Positions 35,099 through 43,408 of a stretch of 64,000 nt of DNA are shown here, piece by piece. Source of the DNA: Poindextera sp036272595 (GTDB lineage Bacteria; Pseudomonadota; Alphaproteobacteria; Caulobacterales; Caulobacteraceae); contig DATAYM010000086.1 in the NCBI GenBank assembly GCA_036272595.1, positions 9,571 through 73,570 on the forward strand, written 5' to 3'. The position numbers were made by a program, and so were the translations under genes. How positions within the stretch are numbered: position 1 is the first letter of the stretch; each line of letters opens with the position of its first letter. A model generated the notes under the pieces. The model worked only from the letters and a program-made list of their open reading frames with translations, made no database searches and was not told where the DNA came from.

Positions 35099-36547
35099 TC
35101 AAATCGCCGCGATTGCCGCTCGCGCGCCATTTTTGAGCAGGATTTCGAGCTTTTTCGTCAGGGTTTCCGCCAAGATCGGGCTGGCGGCGAGCGCCGGGCT
35201 GAAAATGGCCCGGTCGGCCAGCATCGATGCGACCATCTCGGCCGCGGTGTCCGCGCCCTCGAGCATCCGGGCCAGGTCGGGGGCGCGCGGGTCCTCGACC
35301 TCGAACCGCACGCCGGCCTCGTCGACCCCCAGGGACCAGCGTATCCAGGCCGCGACGGCCAGCGCCAGGGCGTCGATGGAGCGGCCGGCAGCCAGCCTCC
35401 GTTCGATGGTCGCCAACAGCCGCGGCGGCAGCTTCTGCGAGCCGTCCATGGCGATCTGGCTCAGCCGGTGGCGCAGGTGCGGGTTTTCGAACCGCCTCAG
35501 CAGCGCCTGGCGATAGGCGTCGATATCGAGGCCGGGCGTGGGGCTGAGGGTGCTCGACGCCTCGTCCCACAGCCGCCCGACATAGGCGCGCAGCGGCGGC
35601 CAGCCGATCGCCTCGTCGACCGTGGCGAAGCCGCCAAGGCCGCCGAGATAGGCGAGCGCGGAATGGGCGGCGTTGAGCAGGCGCAGCTTGGCCGCCTGCC
35701 AGGGGATCACGTCGGCGACCACCTGCACCCCGGCCGCCGCGAAGTCCGGCCTGGGACCGGCGAACCGGTCCTCGATCACCCACTGGCGGAAGTGCTCGGT
35801 GGTCACCATCGCCTCGTCGCGATAGCCGAGCCGGTTTTCCAGGAACCGCCGCGCCTCGGGCGTCGTCGCCGGGGTGATGCGGTCGACCATGCCGGACGGG
35901 AAGGCGCCGTTCCGTTCGATCCAGCCGGCCAGGCGGGGATCGATCCGCGAAGCCGCGTCCAGGACCAGGGCGCGGACGCGGGCGCCGTTGTCGTCGAGAT
36001 TGTCGCAGGAGAGCACGGTGAAGGGCGCCAGGCCGGCGTTGCGCCGCCGCTCCAGCGCCTTGGCCAGGAAGCCGGCCGCTGTGGTCGGGACGTCCGCGCG
36101 CAGGTCCGCGGTCTCCGGCGCATAGCCCTTTTCGCTGATGGTCAGGCTGACCAGCTGGGTCTGGGCCGCGGCCAGCACGTCGAGCGCCAGCCGCTCGCGC
36201 CCGGCGACGGTGGCCACCGACTGGATCGCGCCCCGCACCCGAAGGGTCTCGCCCGCCGCCGACCGCTCGATCAGGGTGTAGAGCCCGTCCTGCGGCTGCA
36301 GCGCCTGCTCGGCCGCCGGCGAGCGCAGCGACAGGCCGATGATGCTCCAGCGCCGGTCGCCGCTGCTCAGGATGTCGTCGAAAAACGCCGCCTGGTGGGC
36401 GCGGTGAAAGGCGCCGACGCCGATGTGCACCACCCCCATCTGCGCATAGGTCCGGTCATAGCCAGGCCCCGCGACGGTCCCAGGCAGGCGCCCGAGCATG
36501 GCCTCGCTGAGGCGCTCCAGGCTTGGGGGTTTGGGTCTGTCCGCCAC
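35099..36547 (-). CDS. uxuB: Mannitol dehydrogenase family oxidoreductase, probable fructuronate reductase
   Basis: A 482-residue long-chain polyol dehydrogenase. The N-terminal Rossmann segment GVVHIGVGAFHRAHQAAF is near residue 35, then SLTISEKGYAPE and FTVLSCDNLDDNG, and the catalytic Lys region is in WQAAKLRLLNAAHSALAYLG. With manD divergent, the most likely reaction is D-fructuronate to D-mannonate with NADH; mannitol or arabinitol dehydrogenase is the alternative. The GTG at 36547 is chosen because the following LERL..LPGTVAGPGYDR is the usual N-terminus. An upstream frame to 36682 reads through an intergenic repeat and is not credible. No ribosome site is obvious. Confidence 0.82.
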   Translation of the reverse strand: MADRPKPPSLERLSEAMLGRLPGTVAGPGYDRTYAQMGVVHIGVGAFHRAHQAAFFDDILSSGDRRWSIIGLSLRSPAAEQALQPQDGLYTLIERSAAGETLRVRGAIQSVATVAGRERLALDVLAAAQTQLVSLTISEKGYAPETADLRADVPTTAAGFLAKALERRRNAGLAPFTVLSCDNLDDNGARVRALVLDAASRIDPRLAGWIERNGAFPSGMVDRITPATTPEARRFLENRLGYRDEAMVTTEHFRQWVIEDRFAGPRPDFAAAGVQVVADVIPWQAAKLRLLNAAHSALAYLGGLGGFATVDEAIGWPPLRAYVGRLWDEASSTLSPTPGLDIDAYRQALLRRFENPHLRHRLSQIAMDGSQKLPPRLLATIERRLAAGRSIDALALAVAAWIRWSLGVDEAGVRFEVEDPRAPDLARMLEGADTAAEMVASMLADRAIFSPALAASPILAETLTKKLEILLKNGARAAIAAI

Positions 36548-36562
36548 GGCGGGGGAGCGCTC

Positions 36563-36690
36563 CAAAGTTCCCCTCCCCCTTGCGGGGAGGGGCCAGGGGT
36601 GGGGGTGAAACGCCGAGCTCTCCGGTTGGCGCCCCATCCCAATCCCTTCCCCCGCGAGGGCAAGGGGCTTTTGGTGCGCCATCGCCGCGT
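36563..36690. repeat. GC-rich interspersed repeat between uxuB and manD
   Basis: About 128 bases with a hairpin at each end (CCCCTCCCC..GGGGAGGGG, and CCCTTCCCCC..GAGGGCAAGGGG), ending GGGGCTTTTGG. Its right half is the inverted counterpart of the fragment at 26002-26050. It occupies over half of the divergent control region between uxuB and manD, leaving about 86 bases for the manD promoter. Confidence 0.8.
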
Positions 36691-36776
36691 TTCGCGACCC
36701 TTCCCCTTATGGCCTAGGTTCGCCGGTACGCGCTATGTGAGCGCATGAGCGCCGCGCTTTTAGGGGAACATCGCCG

Positions 36777-37985
36777 ATGAAGATCGCCAGCGCGCGGGTG
36801 ATCGTCACCTGCCCGGGCCGCAACTTCGTGACCCTGAAGATCGAAACCGAGGACGGCGCCTACGGCATCGGCGACGCCACCTTGAACGGCCGCGAAAAGG
36901 CCGTGGTCGCCTATCTGGAGGACCATGTGGTCCCGACCCTGATCGGCCGCGACCCGCGGCGGATCGAGGACATCTGGCAATACCTCTACCGCGGCGCCTA
37001 CTGGCGGCGGGGGCCGGTGACCATGCGGGCCATCGCCGCCGTCGACACCGCCCTCTGGGACCTGAAGGGCAAGACCCTGGGCGTTCCGCTCTACGACCTG
37101 CTCGGCGGCAGGAGCCGCGACGGGATCATGGTCTACGGCCACGCCAACGGCGACGACATCGAGCAGACGGCGGACGAGGTGCAGCGCTACCTGGAGCTGG
37201 GCTACCGCGCCGTGCGCGCGCAAAGCGGCGTGCCGGGGGTGAAGGGCGCCTACGGGGTCGGCCGCGGCCAGATGTTCTACGAGCCCGCCGACGCGGCGCT
37301 GCCGACCGAGACGGTCTGGTCGACCAGCCAGTATCTCGACCACGCGCCGAAGCTGTTCGAGCGCCTGCGCGAGCGGTTCGGCTTCGGGCCGCACCTGCTG
37401 CACGACGTCCACCACCGGCTGACGCCGCTGGAGGCGGCGCAACTGGGCAAGTCGCTGGAGCCCTATCGGCTGTTCTGGCTGGAGGACGTGACGCCGGCGG
37501 AGAACCAGGAGGGCTTCCGGCTGGTGCGCCAGCACACCACCACGCCGCTGGCGGTCGGCGAGATCTTCAACAGCCTGTGGGACTGCAAGGACCTGATCCA
37601 GGAGCAGCTGATCGACTATATCCGCGCCACCGTGGTCGGCGCCGGCGGGCTGACGCACCTGCGGCGGATCGCCGACTTCGCCTCGGTCTGGCAGGTGCGC
37701 ACCGGCTGCCATGGCGCCACCGACCTGTCGCCGGTGACCATGGGCGCGGCGCTGCATTTCGACACCTGGGTCCCCAACTTCGGCATCCAGGAATACATGC
37801 GCCACACCCCGGAGACCGACGCGGTCTTCCCGCACGCCTACCGCTTCGAGGCCGGCCTGCTGCACCCCGGCGACGCACCCGGCCATGGCGTCGATATCGA
37901 CGAGGCGCTGGCGGCGCGTTTTCCGTACGAACCCAAGCAACTTCCGGTCGCCCGTCTCGAGGACGGGACCATGTGGAACTGGTAG
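36777..37985 (+). CDS. manD: D-mannonate dehydratase, enolase superfamily
   Basis: Dehydrates D-mannonate to 2-keto-3-deoxy-gluconate. At 402 residues it matches the ManD branch of the enolase superfamily, not UxuA. Typical features are the capping domain start MKIASARVIVTCPGRNFV, then HDVHHRLTPLEA (metal ligand and catalytic region, about residue 213), LFWLEDVTPAENQEG, VGEIFNSLWDC (metal Glu), and TGCHGATDLSPV (about 315). ATG at 36777. The gene is immediately followed by GH31 with no spacer. With uxuB divergent, the locus can take fructuronate to KDG. Confidence 0.93.
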   Translation: MKIASARVIVTCPGRNFVTLKIETEDGAYGIGDATLNGREKAVVAYLEDHVVPTLIGRDPRRIEDIWQYLYRGAYWRRGPVTMRAIAAVDTALWDLKGKTLGVPLYDLLGGRSRDGIMVYGHANGDDIEQTADEVQRYLELGYRAVRAQSGVPGVKGAYGVGRGQMFYEPADAALPTETVWSTSQYLDHAPKLFERLRERFGFGPHLLHDVHHRLTPLEAAQLGKSLEPYRLFWLEDVTPAENQEGFRLVRQHTTTPLAVGEIFNSLWDCKDLIQEQLIDYIRATVVGAGGLTHLRRIADFASVWQVRTGCHGATDLSPVTMGAALHFDTWVPNFGIQEYMRHTPETDAVFPHAYRFEAGLLHPGDAPGHGVDIDEALAARFPYEPKQLPVARLEDGTMWNW

Positions 37986-40340
37986 GTGGCGCGCCTCGAC
38001 AAGCCGCCGCTTTTCCGCCTGGGCGCGCGCGACGGGGCGCGGCTCGACCTGGTCGCCGACGACGGCGCCGTGGCCCACGTCTTCGTGCTGGAGGACGACA
38101 TCATCCGCGTCGCGGTCCTGCCGGGCGGGCGGTTTTCGATGGGCCGCACCTGGGCGATCGCCCCGGGCGCCGAGGACATCGAGGACGCGGGCCGCGACCG
38201 GTTTGACCTGACGGGGTTCACGCAGCCGGCTTTTCAACTCAGCGACTCCGATGGTCGCCTCATCGTCGAGACCAAGCGGCTGCGGCTGACTCTCACCCTC
38301 GCCGGCTTCTTCTGCCGCTGGGCCATGCGGCGTGGCGACGAATGGGTGGAGATCGCCCGCGACCGGCCGACCCAGGCCTATGATTTCGGCTGGTGGGGGG
38401 AGGGGGTCGCCCATTACCTCGCCCGGCCCGCGGGCGAGCGCTATTTCGGCCTCGGCGAATGCGCCGGACCGATGGACCGGGCCGGCCGCCGCTTCGCCCT
38501 GAGCCCCACCGACGCCCTCGGCTATGACGCCGGGACCTCGGACCCGCTCTACAAGTCCATCCCGTTCTACATCACGCTGAATTCGGCCGGGTCGGCCGCC
38601 TTCGGCCTGTTCTACGACACCCTGTCGGACTGCGAATTCGACTTCGGCTGCGCCCGCGACAACTACCACGGCCTGTTCCGCGGCTTCGCAGCGCCGCATG
38701 GCGATCTCGACTACTATGTGATCGCCGGCCCCGCGGTCGCCGACGTCACGCGACGCTTCACCTGGCTGACCGGCCGGCCCGCCTTCCTGCCGCGCTGGAG
38801 CCTCGGCTATTCCGGCTCGACCATGGCCTATACCGACGCGCCCGACGCCCAGGCGCGCATGGCCGAGTTCCTGGACGGCTGCGCCGCCAACGACATCCTG
38901 TGTTCCTCCTTCCACCTGTCCTCCGGCTACACCTCGATCGGCCCACGCCGGCATGTCTTCACCTGGAACCGCGACAAGTTCCCCGATCCTCGCGCCTTCA
39001 CGGCCGGCTATGCGGCCCTCGGCGTGCATCTCTGCGCCAACATCAAGCCCTGCCTGCTGGCCGACCATCCGGAATTCGACGCCGCCTGGAAGGCCGGCCT
39101 GCTGGTCTGCGAGCCGGATGGCCAGCCGTCCTGGGTGCAGTGGTGGGACGGGCTGGGCGCCTATCTCGATTTCACCAACCCGGGCGCCGCGGCCTGGTGG
39201 AAGGCGCATGTGACCGAGAGCCTGCTGAGCTACGGCGTCGACTCCACCTGGAACGACAACAACGAGTTCGAGATCCGCTCCCCGGACGCTCTGGCCAAGG
39301 GCTTCGGCCAGCCGTTCGCGGCGCGCGAAGCCAGGACCCTGCAGACCCTGCTGATGATGCGCGCCTCGCGCCAGGCGCAGATCGCCCAAAACCCGGCCAA
39401 GCGCCCGTTCGTCGTCACCCGCGCCGGCCCGGCGGGCTTGCAGCGCTACGCCCAGACCTGGTCGGGGGACAATTCGACCTCGTGGGAGACGCTCAAGTTC
39501 AATCTGAAGATGGGCCTGGGCCTTTCGCTCTCCGGCGTCTCCAATTCCGGCCACGACATCGGCGGGTTCGCCGGCCCGGCGCCGGACGCCGAACTCTTCG
39601 TGCGCTGGGTGCAGGCCGGCGTCTTCATGCCCCGCTTCAGCATCCATTCCTGGAACGACGACGGCACGGCCAACGAGCCCTGGATGCATCCGCAGGCGAC
39701 GCCGCAGGTGCGCGCCCTGATCCGCCTTCGTTACAGGCTGATGCCGTATTTCTATGACCTGGCCTGGCGTTACGCCCAGAACTTCGAGCCGATGACCCGG
39801 CCGACCTTTTACGATTTTCCCGACGATCCCCGCTGCCTGGTCGAAAACGACGAGCTGATGGTCGGCGCCGCGCTGCTGGCCGCGCCGGTGGTCGAACCCG
39901 GCCGCACCGATCGCGACATCTATCTGCCGGCGGGCTGCGCCTGGGTGGATTTCTGGACCGGCGAGCGCTTCGCCGGCGGCCAGACCGTGACTCGCCCGGC
40001 GCCGCTCCACCGCCCGCCCTTGTTGGCCCGCGAAGGCGGCGCCATCCCGCTGAACATGGCCGAACAGCATTTCGGCCGCCCCGCCGACGAGCGCGCCTTC
40101 CTGGTCTTTCCGTTCGCGGGCGAAGGCGAATTCGCCGCCGACTGTTTCGAGGACGACGGCGAGGCGGCCCTGGCGCCGGACAGCCACGGCTTCTGGCGCC
40201 TGCGCGTCGCCTGCACCCCGGACCGCATCGTCTGCCACGGCGAACGCCTCGGCGCCCGCCCGCCGGAAGGCAAGCTCTCCATCCTCCTCCACCCCTCCGA
40301 AACCCGCCCGCTGGACGTGATCGGCGGGGAGGACGGCTAG
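37986..40340 (+). CDS. Glycoside hydrolase family 31 alpha-glycosidase
   Basis: A 784-residue retaining alpha-glycosidase with an N-terminal beta-sandwich, a TIM barrel and two C-terminal beta domains. The nucleophile is Asp424 in TWNDNNEFE and the acid/base is Asp495 in WSGDNSTSWE. GLGECAGPMDRAGRR near residue 155 and the GYSGSTMAY barrel start are family features. The WNDNNE form differs from the WxDMNEP of classic alpha-glucosidases and the KTDFGE of xylosidases, so specificity is open. No signal peptide. The start is GTG at 37986, directly after the manD stop. Linkage to manD and uxuB suggests processing of uronic-acid-containing oligosaccharide. Confidence 0.9.
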   Translation: MARLDKPPLFRLGARDGARLDLVADDGAVAHVFVLEDDIIRVAVLPGGRFSMGRTWAIAPGAEDIEDAGRDRFDLTGFTQPAFQLSDSDGRLIVETKRLRLTLTLAGFFCRWAMRRGDEWVEIARDRPTQAYDFGWWGEGVAHYLARPAGERYFGLGECAGPMDRAGRRFALSPTDALGYDAGTSDPLYKSIPFYITLNSAGSAAFGLFYDTLSDCEFDFGCARDNYHGLFRGFAAPHGDLDYYVIAGPAVADVTRRFTWLTGRPAFLPRWSLGYSGSTMAYTDAPDAQARMAEFLDGCAANDILCSSFHLSSGYTSIGPRRHVFTWNRDKFPDPRAFTAGYAALGVHLCANIKPCLLADHPEFDAAWKAGLLVCEPDGQPSWVQWWDGLGAYLDFTNPGAAAWWKAHVTESLLSYGVDSTWNDNNEFEIRSPDALAKGFGQPFAAREARTLQTLLMMRASRQAQIAQNPAKRPFVVTRAGPAGLQRYAQTWSGDNSTSWETLKFNLKMGLGLSLSGVSNSGHDIGGFAGPAPDAELFVRWVQAGVFMPRFSIHSWNDDGTANEPWMHPQATPQVRALIRLRYRLMPYFYDLAWRYAQNFEPMTRPTFYDFPDDPRCLVENDELMVGAALLAAPVVEPGRTDRDIYLPAGCAWVDFWTGERFAGGQTVTRPAPLHRPPLLAREGGAIPLNMAEQHFGRPADERAFLVFPFAGEGEFAADCFEDDGEAALAPDSHGFWRLRVACTPDRIVCHGERLGARPPEGKLSILLHPSETRPLDVIGGEDG

Positions 40341-40343
40341 CTA

Positions 40344-40515
40344 AATCCTCCCCCGTTGGGGGAGGGGGACCATCCGCAGGATGGTGGAGGGGGCCTTGCC
40401 GCGTTCCGGAGCTCGAAAAGTCAGATCTTAGATCAATCCTGAAACGGGCGCGGCGGCGTCGCTCCCCCTCCACCGCACTTCGTGCGGTCCCCCTCCCCCT
40501 ACGGTGGAGGATTCT
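40344..40515. repeat. Long palindromic intergenic repeat downstream of GH31
   Basis: About 170 bases with inverted ends. The left end reads TCCTCCCCC-GTT-GGGGGAGGGGG, then a CCATCC/GGATGG hairpin. The right end reads CCACCGCAC/GTGCGGT, then CCCCCTCCCCCTA and GGTGGAGGA. The middle (40420-40455) is less GC-rich. It differs in sequence from the 7834/10052 family but has the same architecture. It separates the convergent GH31 and arsC genes and may act as a bidirectional terminator. Confidence 0.8.
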
Positions 40516-40522
40516 GGGTCCG

Positions 40523-40879
40523 CTAAAGCAGCGCCTGCAGCCGATCCGCCGGCCGGCAAAGCGCGGTTCCCTTGGGCGTCACCACGATCGGGCGTTCGAC
40601 CAGGATCGGTTCGGCGACCATGGCGGCGAGGATCTTGTCGTCGGGCGAGTCGACGGTGATCCCCAGCGCCTCGGCCGGCGTGCCGCGGGTGCGCAGGATG
40701 TCGCGCGGTCGGGCCTTCATGGCCCTGAGCAGGCCCTCCAGCTGCGGCCGGGTCCAGCCGGCCTTCAGGTATTCGACCACGGTCGGCTCAAGGCCCTTTT
40801 CGCGCAAGGCCGCCAGCACATTGCGAGACGTGCCGCAGTTCGGGTTGTGGAAGATGGTGACGGGAGCGGTCTTGGCCAC
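40523..40879 (-). CDS. arsC: Arsenate reductase, glutaredoxin-dependent ArsC family
   Basis: A 118-residue thioredoxin-fold reductase. Cys15 in FHNPNCGTSRN is the nucleophile, and the Arg residues in RTRGTP, VERPIVV and LCRPADRL correspond to the three Arg that bind arsenate in R773 ArsC. Beyond arsenate, members can be general thiol reductases of the YffB/Spx type, but the Arg set favours arsenate. The start is GTG at 40879, only 21 bases after the antiporter stop on the same strand, so it should share the riboswitch-controlled transcript. No arsR, arsB or arsH is nearby. Confidence 0.85.
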   Translation of the reverse strand: MAKTAPVTIFHNPNCGTSRNVLAALREKGLEPTVVEYLKAGWTRPQLEGLLRAMKARPRDILRTRGTPAEALGITVDSPDDKILAAMVAEPILVERPIVVTPKGTALCRPADRLQALL

Positions 40880-40900
40880 TTTGCGGGTTCCTTAAAAGCT

Positions 40901-41911
40901 TCAATGGTGGGTCAGCGACGCGACCGTGAGGCCGGCGAAGACCAGGTAGAAGAGCGACATCAGCGCCAGATGGCGCCGGGTGATGTGGCCGCGCCAGAAG
41001 GCGAAGAACAAGACGCCCACCGACAAGAGGGTGATGCCGCCGGCGGCGACCAGGATGGGGTCCAGCACCCACGGCGTCCAGAACAGCCCGAACGCCGTCG
41101 GCACGGTCGCCTGGATCATCATCGCCCCGGAGATGTTGGCCAGGGCCAGGCGCACCTTGCCCTGGCGGATCCAGATCACCGCGTTCAGCGTCTCCGGCAG
41201 CTCGGTGGCGACCGGGCTGATCAGCAGCGACAGCAGTTGCGGCTTCAGGCCCAGATAGGGGCCGAGCGCGTTCAGCTGGCCGACGAAGAAGCGCGAGGCG
41301 GCGAAGATCACCGCCAGCGCCGCCAGCGTCTGCGCGATCGCCGCCCAGGTCGCCGGGCTCTTCGCGTTCGGCGTCAGCTTCAAGGGCTCCAGGTCCGCCT
41401 CGGCCCCCTGGTCGTCGCCGCCCATCTCTTTCCAGGCATAGGCGCCGTAGGCGGCGAGGAAGAGGACGCCCAGCCACGGCTTGAAGGCGAAGGCGGCGAC
41501 TCCGACCGCCAGTTTCACCGCCGAGATGACGATGAACCACCCCTGGTCGCGGCTGAGGCCGGCATAGAGGCCCTTGGCCTCGTCGCCCTCCGGCAGTTGG
41601 CGGCGGCAGAGGAGCAGCGCCACGCCCGCCACCGCATAGGCCAGGGTCCCCAGCACCAGCGGCCCGCCCATGGCCGCGCCGACGCCGATGTCCTTGTCGG
41701 CGACGCTGGTTCCGAAGGCCACGGCCACCAGGGTGACGACGCTTTCCGGCAGGGCGGTGCCGAAGGCGGCGAGGATGGTGCCGGTGGCCTTCTGGCCGAT
41801 GGCGAGCCGGCAGCCGACCCATTCCACGCCGTTCACGAAGAACTCGCAGGCCAGGTAGATCAGCGCGGCCGAACCCAGCAGCAAAAGCAGGATGACGGGA
41901 AGGCTGTGCAC
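40901..41911 (-). CDS. CaxA-type cation/proton or sodium antiporter, probable manganese exporter
   Basis: A 336-residue membrane protein with about ten helices in two inverted halves. Each half carries the alpha-repeat acidic motif: GTILAAFGTALPESVVTL near residue 45 and LISPVATELPETLNAV near 230. By homology such proteins are named calcium/sodium or calcium/proton exchangers. A yybP-ykoY riboswitch in the leader, a class that senses manganese, makes manganese export the better inference. The start is GTG at 41911 with a weak GAGA site eight bases upstream, which leaves room for control of translation. It is cotranscribed with arsC. Confidence 0.87.
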   Translation of the reverse strand: MHSLPVILLLLLGSAALIYLACEFFVNGVEWVGCRLAIGQKATGTILAAFGTALPESVVTLVAVAFGTSVADKDIGVGAAMGGPLVLGTLAYAVAGVALLLCRRQLPEGDEAKGLYAGLSRDQGWFIVISAVKLAVGVAAFAFKPWLGVLFLAAYGAYAWKEMGGDDQGAEADLEPLKLTPNAKSPATWAAIAQTLAALAVIFAASRFFVGQLNALGPYLGLKPQLLSLLISPVATELPETLNAVIWIRQGKVRLALANISGAMMIQATVPTAFGLFWTPWVLDPILVAAGGITLLSVGVLFFAFWRGHITRRHLALMSLFYLVFAGLTVASLTHH

Positions 41912-41925
41912 GTCGGTCTCTTTCG

Positions 41926-41970
41926 GGGTCGGACGGCGCGAACCAATGGGCCGGCGTCCTCGCCCGACCC
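41926..41970 (-). promoter_or_regulatory. Expression-platform hairpin of the riboswitch
   Basis: On the minus strand, GGGTCGG (41964-41970) pairs perfectly with CCGACCC (41926-41932), and GC-rich inner sequence can extend the stem. The hairpin starts ten bases past the aptamer and ends two bases before the ribosome site of the antiporter gene. No T-run follows, so control of translation or Rho-dependent attenuation is more likely than intrinsic termination. Confidence 0.55.
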
Positions 41971-41979
41971 AGGTGCGAA

Positions 41980-42095
41980 CGCTGATCCCGTTGGTCTCGC
42001 CAAGCCGAACTGGCCGCTCGCGCCACGGCCGAAGCCGAGTGTGTTGACGCGCACCCCTCTGACACGCGAGGGCGACTACTCCCCAAAGAGCAGCG
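41980..42095 (-). promoter_or_regulatory. yybP-ykoY family riboswitch (manganese-sensing)
   Basis: The minus-strand leader of the antiporter gene contains, in order and at the right spacing, the conserved blocks of this class. The L1 metal loop TTTGGGGAGTAG is at 42076-42088, the internal block CGTCAACACACTCGG at about 42034-42048, and the second metal loop GCGAGACC at 41993-42000. The closing stem pairs CGCTG..TTGG at the 5' side with CCAA..CAGCG at the 3' side. The class binds Mn2+ and switches on manganese exporters when the metal is in excess. The other half of this 324-base gap (42096-42235) should hold the promoters for this transcript and the divergent gene. Confidence 0.9.
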
Positions 42096-42235
42096 GTTTG
42101 CTAACGGCTCGGCGCGGCGAGGTCAACGGTCACGCTGGGGATGGCGCAGCGCTTGCTGTTTTACGTCCGGATCCCAAGCCGCCGCGCCAGTTCGGTACAG
42201 GCGCGGCGGAAAACCTTCGCTAACCCAAGGCCGGT

Positions 42236-43408
42236 ATGAAAGCAGCGATGCAAGACAGCGCCTATCCAGCGCCCTTGGAAGCGGACCTGGTCGCGCCGGA
42301 CGCGCTGACCGACGCCGACATCGCGGCCTGGCGGGCGCTGCAGGCCGCCGAGCCCGCCTTCGCCAGCCCGCTGCTCGGCGTCGACTTCGCCAGGGCGGTC
42401 GGCGCGGTGCGGGATGACGCCCGGGTGGCGGTCTTCCGGCGCGGCGGGCGCACCATCGGCTTTCTGGCCCACCACCGCCGGCCGGGCGGCTTCGCGCGGC
42501 CCATCGGCGCGCCGTTCTGCGACTACCACGCCCTGGTCGCCAGCCGCGACGCCGCGCTCGGCCCCGGCGAGGCGCTGCAGGCCGCGGGGCTTGGCGCGCT
42601 TCGCCTCAGCGGCCTGGTCGATCCGTTCGAGGCGTTCGGCGAAACCGTGACCACCCGGACGGCCGGCCACCGGATCGTGCTCGAGACCACCTCCGAAGCC
42701 TATCTGGAGGCGCTCTGGCGCGGCAGCGGCAACCGGCGGAAGAACTATCGCCGCTATCGCCGCTCGCTGGAAAAAGCCGTCGGCCGGGTCCGCCTGGTCG
42801 GCGACGATCGCGATCCGGCGTCGTTCGAGCGGCTGATCGCCTGGAAGCGCGACCAGTTCGCGCGCACCGGCCTGCACGACTTCCTGGCCGTGCCCTGGGC
42901 CGCCGCCCTGATGCGCGGCCTGTTCGATCATCGCACCGAGGCTTTCGGCGGTCAGATGCTCAGTCTCTACGCCGGCGACCAGCTGGTCGCGGCCCATTTC
43001 GGCGCGCGCCAGGGCGGCTGGTTCCATCCCTGGATCAGCGCCTTCGATCCGGATCTTCGCGCCCATTCGCCGGGCACGGTGCACCAGGTCGAGGCGATCG
43101 CCGCCATGAGCGGACTTGGCCTGAGCACCTACGACCTCGGCCCTGGCGAGGACCACTGGAAGACCCAGTTCACCAATGCCGGCGCGAGCGTCGGCGCCGG
43201 CCTCGCCGCGGCGCCCAACTTCGCCGGGGCGCTGGCCCGCTCGTCGGACCGGTTCTGGGCGCTGCCGCCCCTGCGCGGCGCGCGCCTGGTCGGGCGGGTG
43301 CGCAACCGGCTGGATCAGATCGCGGCGCTGGAGCTGACGCTCTCAGGCCGCATGCAGGGCGCGGCCTATGCGCTCGCCACGCAACGGAGACGACAATGGG
43401 CGGCGTGA
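42236..43408 (+). CDS. CelD/BcsL-family acetyltransferase (GNAT, FemAB-like)
   Basis: A 390-residue cytoplasmic protein with two GNAT-like halves. The segment GNRRKNYRRYRRSLEKA followed by VGDDRDPASFERLIAWKRDQF is the conserved centre of the CelD/HfsK acetyltransferase group, and LVAAHFGARQGGWFHPWISAFDP with YDLGPGEDHWKTQF forms the C-terminal signature. Members acetylate polysaccharides; HfsK modifies holdfast in Caulobacter. ATG at 42236, with an alternative four codons in. First gene of a three-gene operon (13-base overlap with the next). It diverges from the riboswitch leader. The target polysaccharide is not known. Confidence 0.82.
   Translation: MKAAMQDSAYPAPLEADLVAPDALTDADIAAWRALQAAEPAFASPLLGVDFARAVGAVRDDARVAVFRRGGRTIGFLAHHRRPGGFARPIGAPFCDYHALVASRDAALGPGEALQAAGLGALRLSGLVDPFEAFGETVTTRTAGHRIVLETTSEAYLEALWRGSGNRRKNYRRYRRSLEKAVGRVRLVGDDRDPASFERLIAWKRDQFARTGLHDFLAVPWAAALMRGLFDHRTEAFGGQMLSLYAGDQLVAAHFGARQGGWFHPWISAFDPDLRAHSPGTVHQVEAIAAMSGLGLSTYDLGPGEDHWKTQFTNAGASVGAGLAAAPNFAGALARSSDRFWALPPLRGARLVGRVRNRLDQIAALELTLSGRMQGAAYALATQRRRQWAA

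Noticed and set aside
35099..36682. Longer UxuB start at 36682
   Set aside because: The extra 45 codons translate the intergenic repeat (Pro/Arg-rich) and do not match the family N-terminus. GTG at 36547 is preferred.
36714..40292. A 1192-codon minus-strand open frame opposite manD and GH31
   Set aside because: Both plus-strand genes have intact catalytic motifs. The antisense frame has no domain and a biased composition.
41860..42054. A 64-codon minus-strand frame across the antiporter leader
   Set aside because: It runs through the riboswitch aptamer and overlaps the antiporter gene in another frame; no ribosome site. The RNA structure explains the sequence better.
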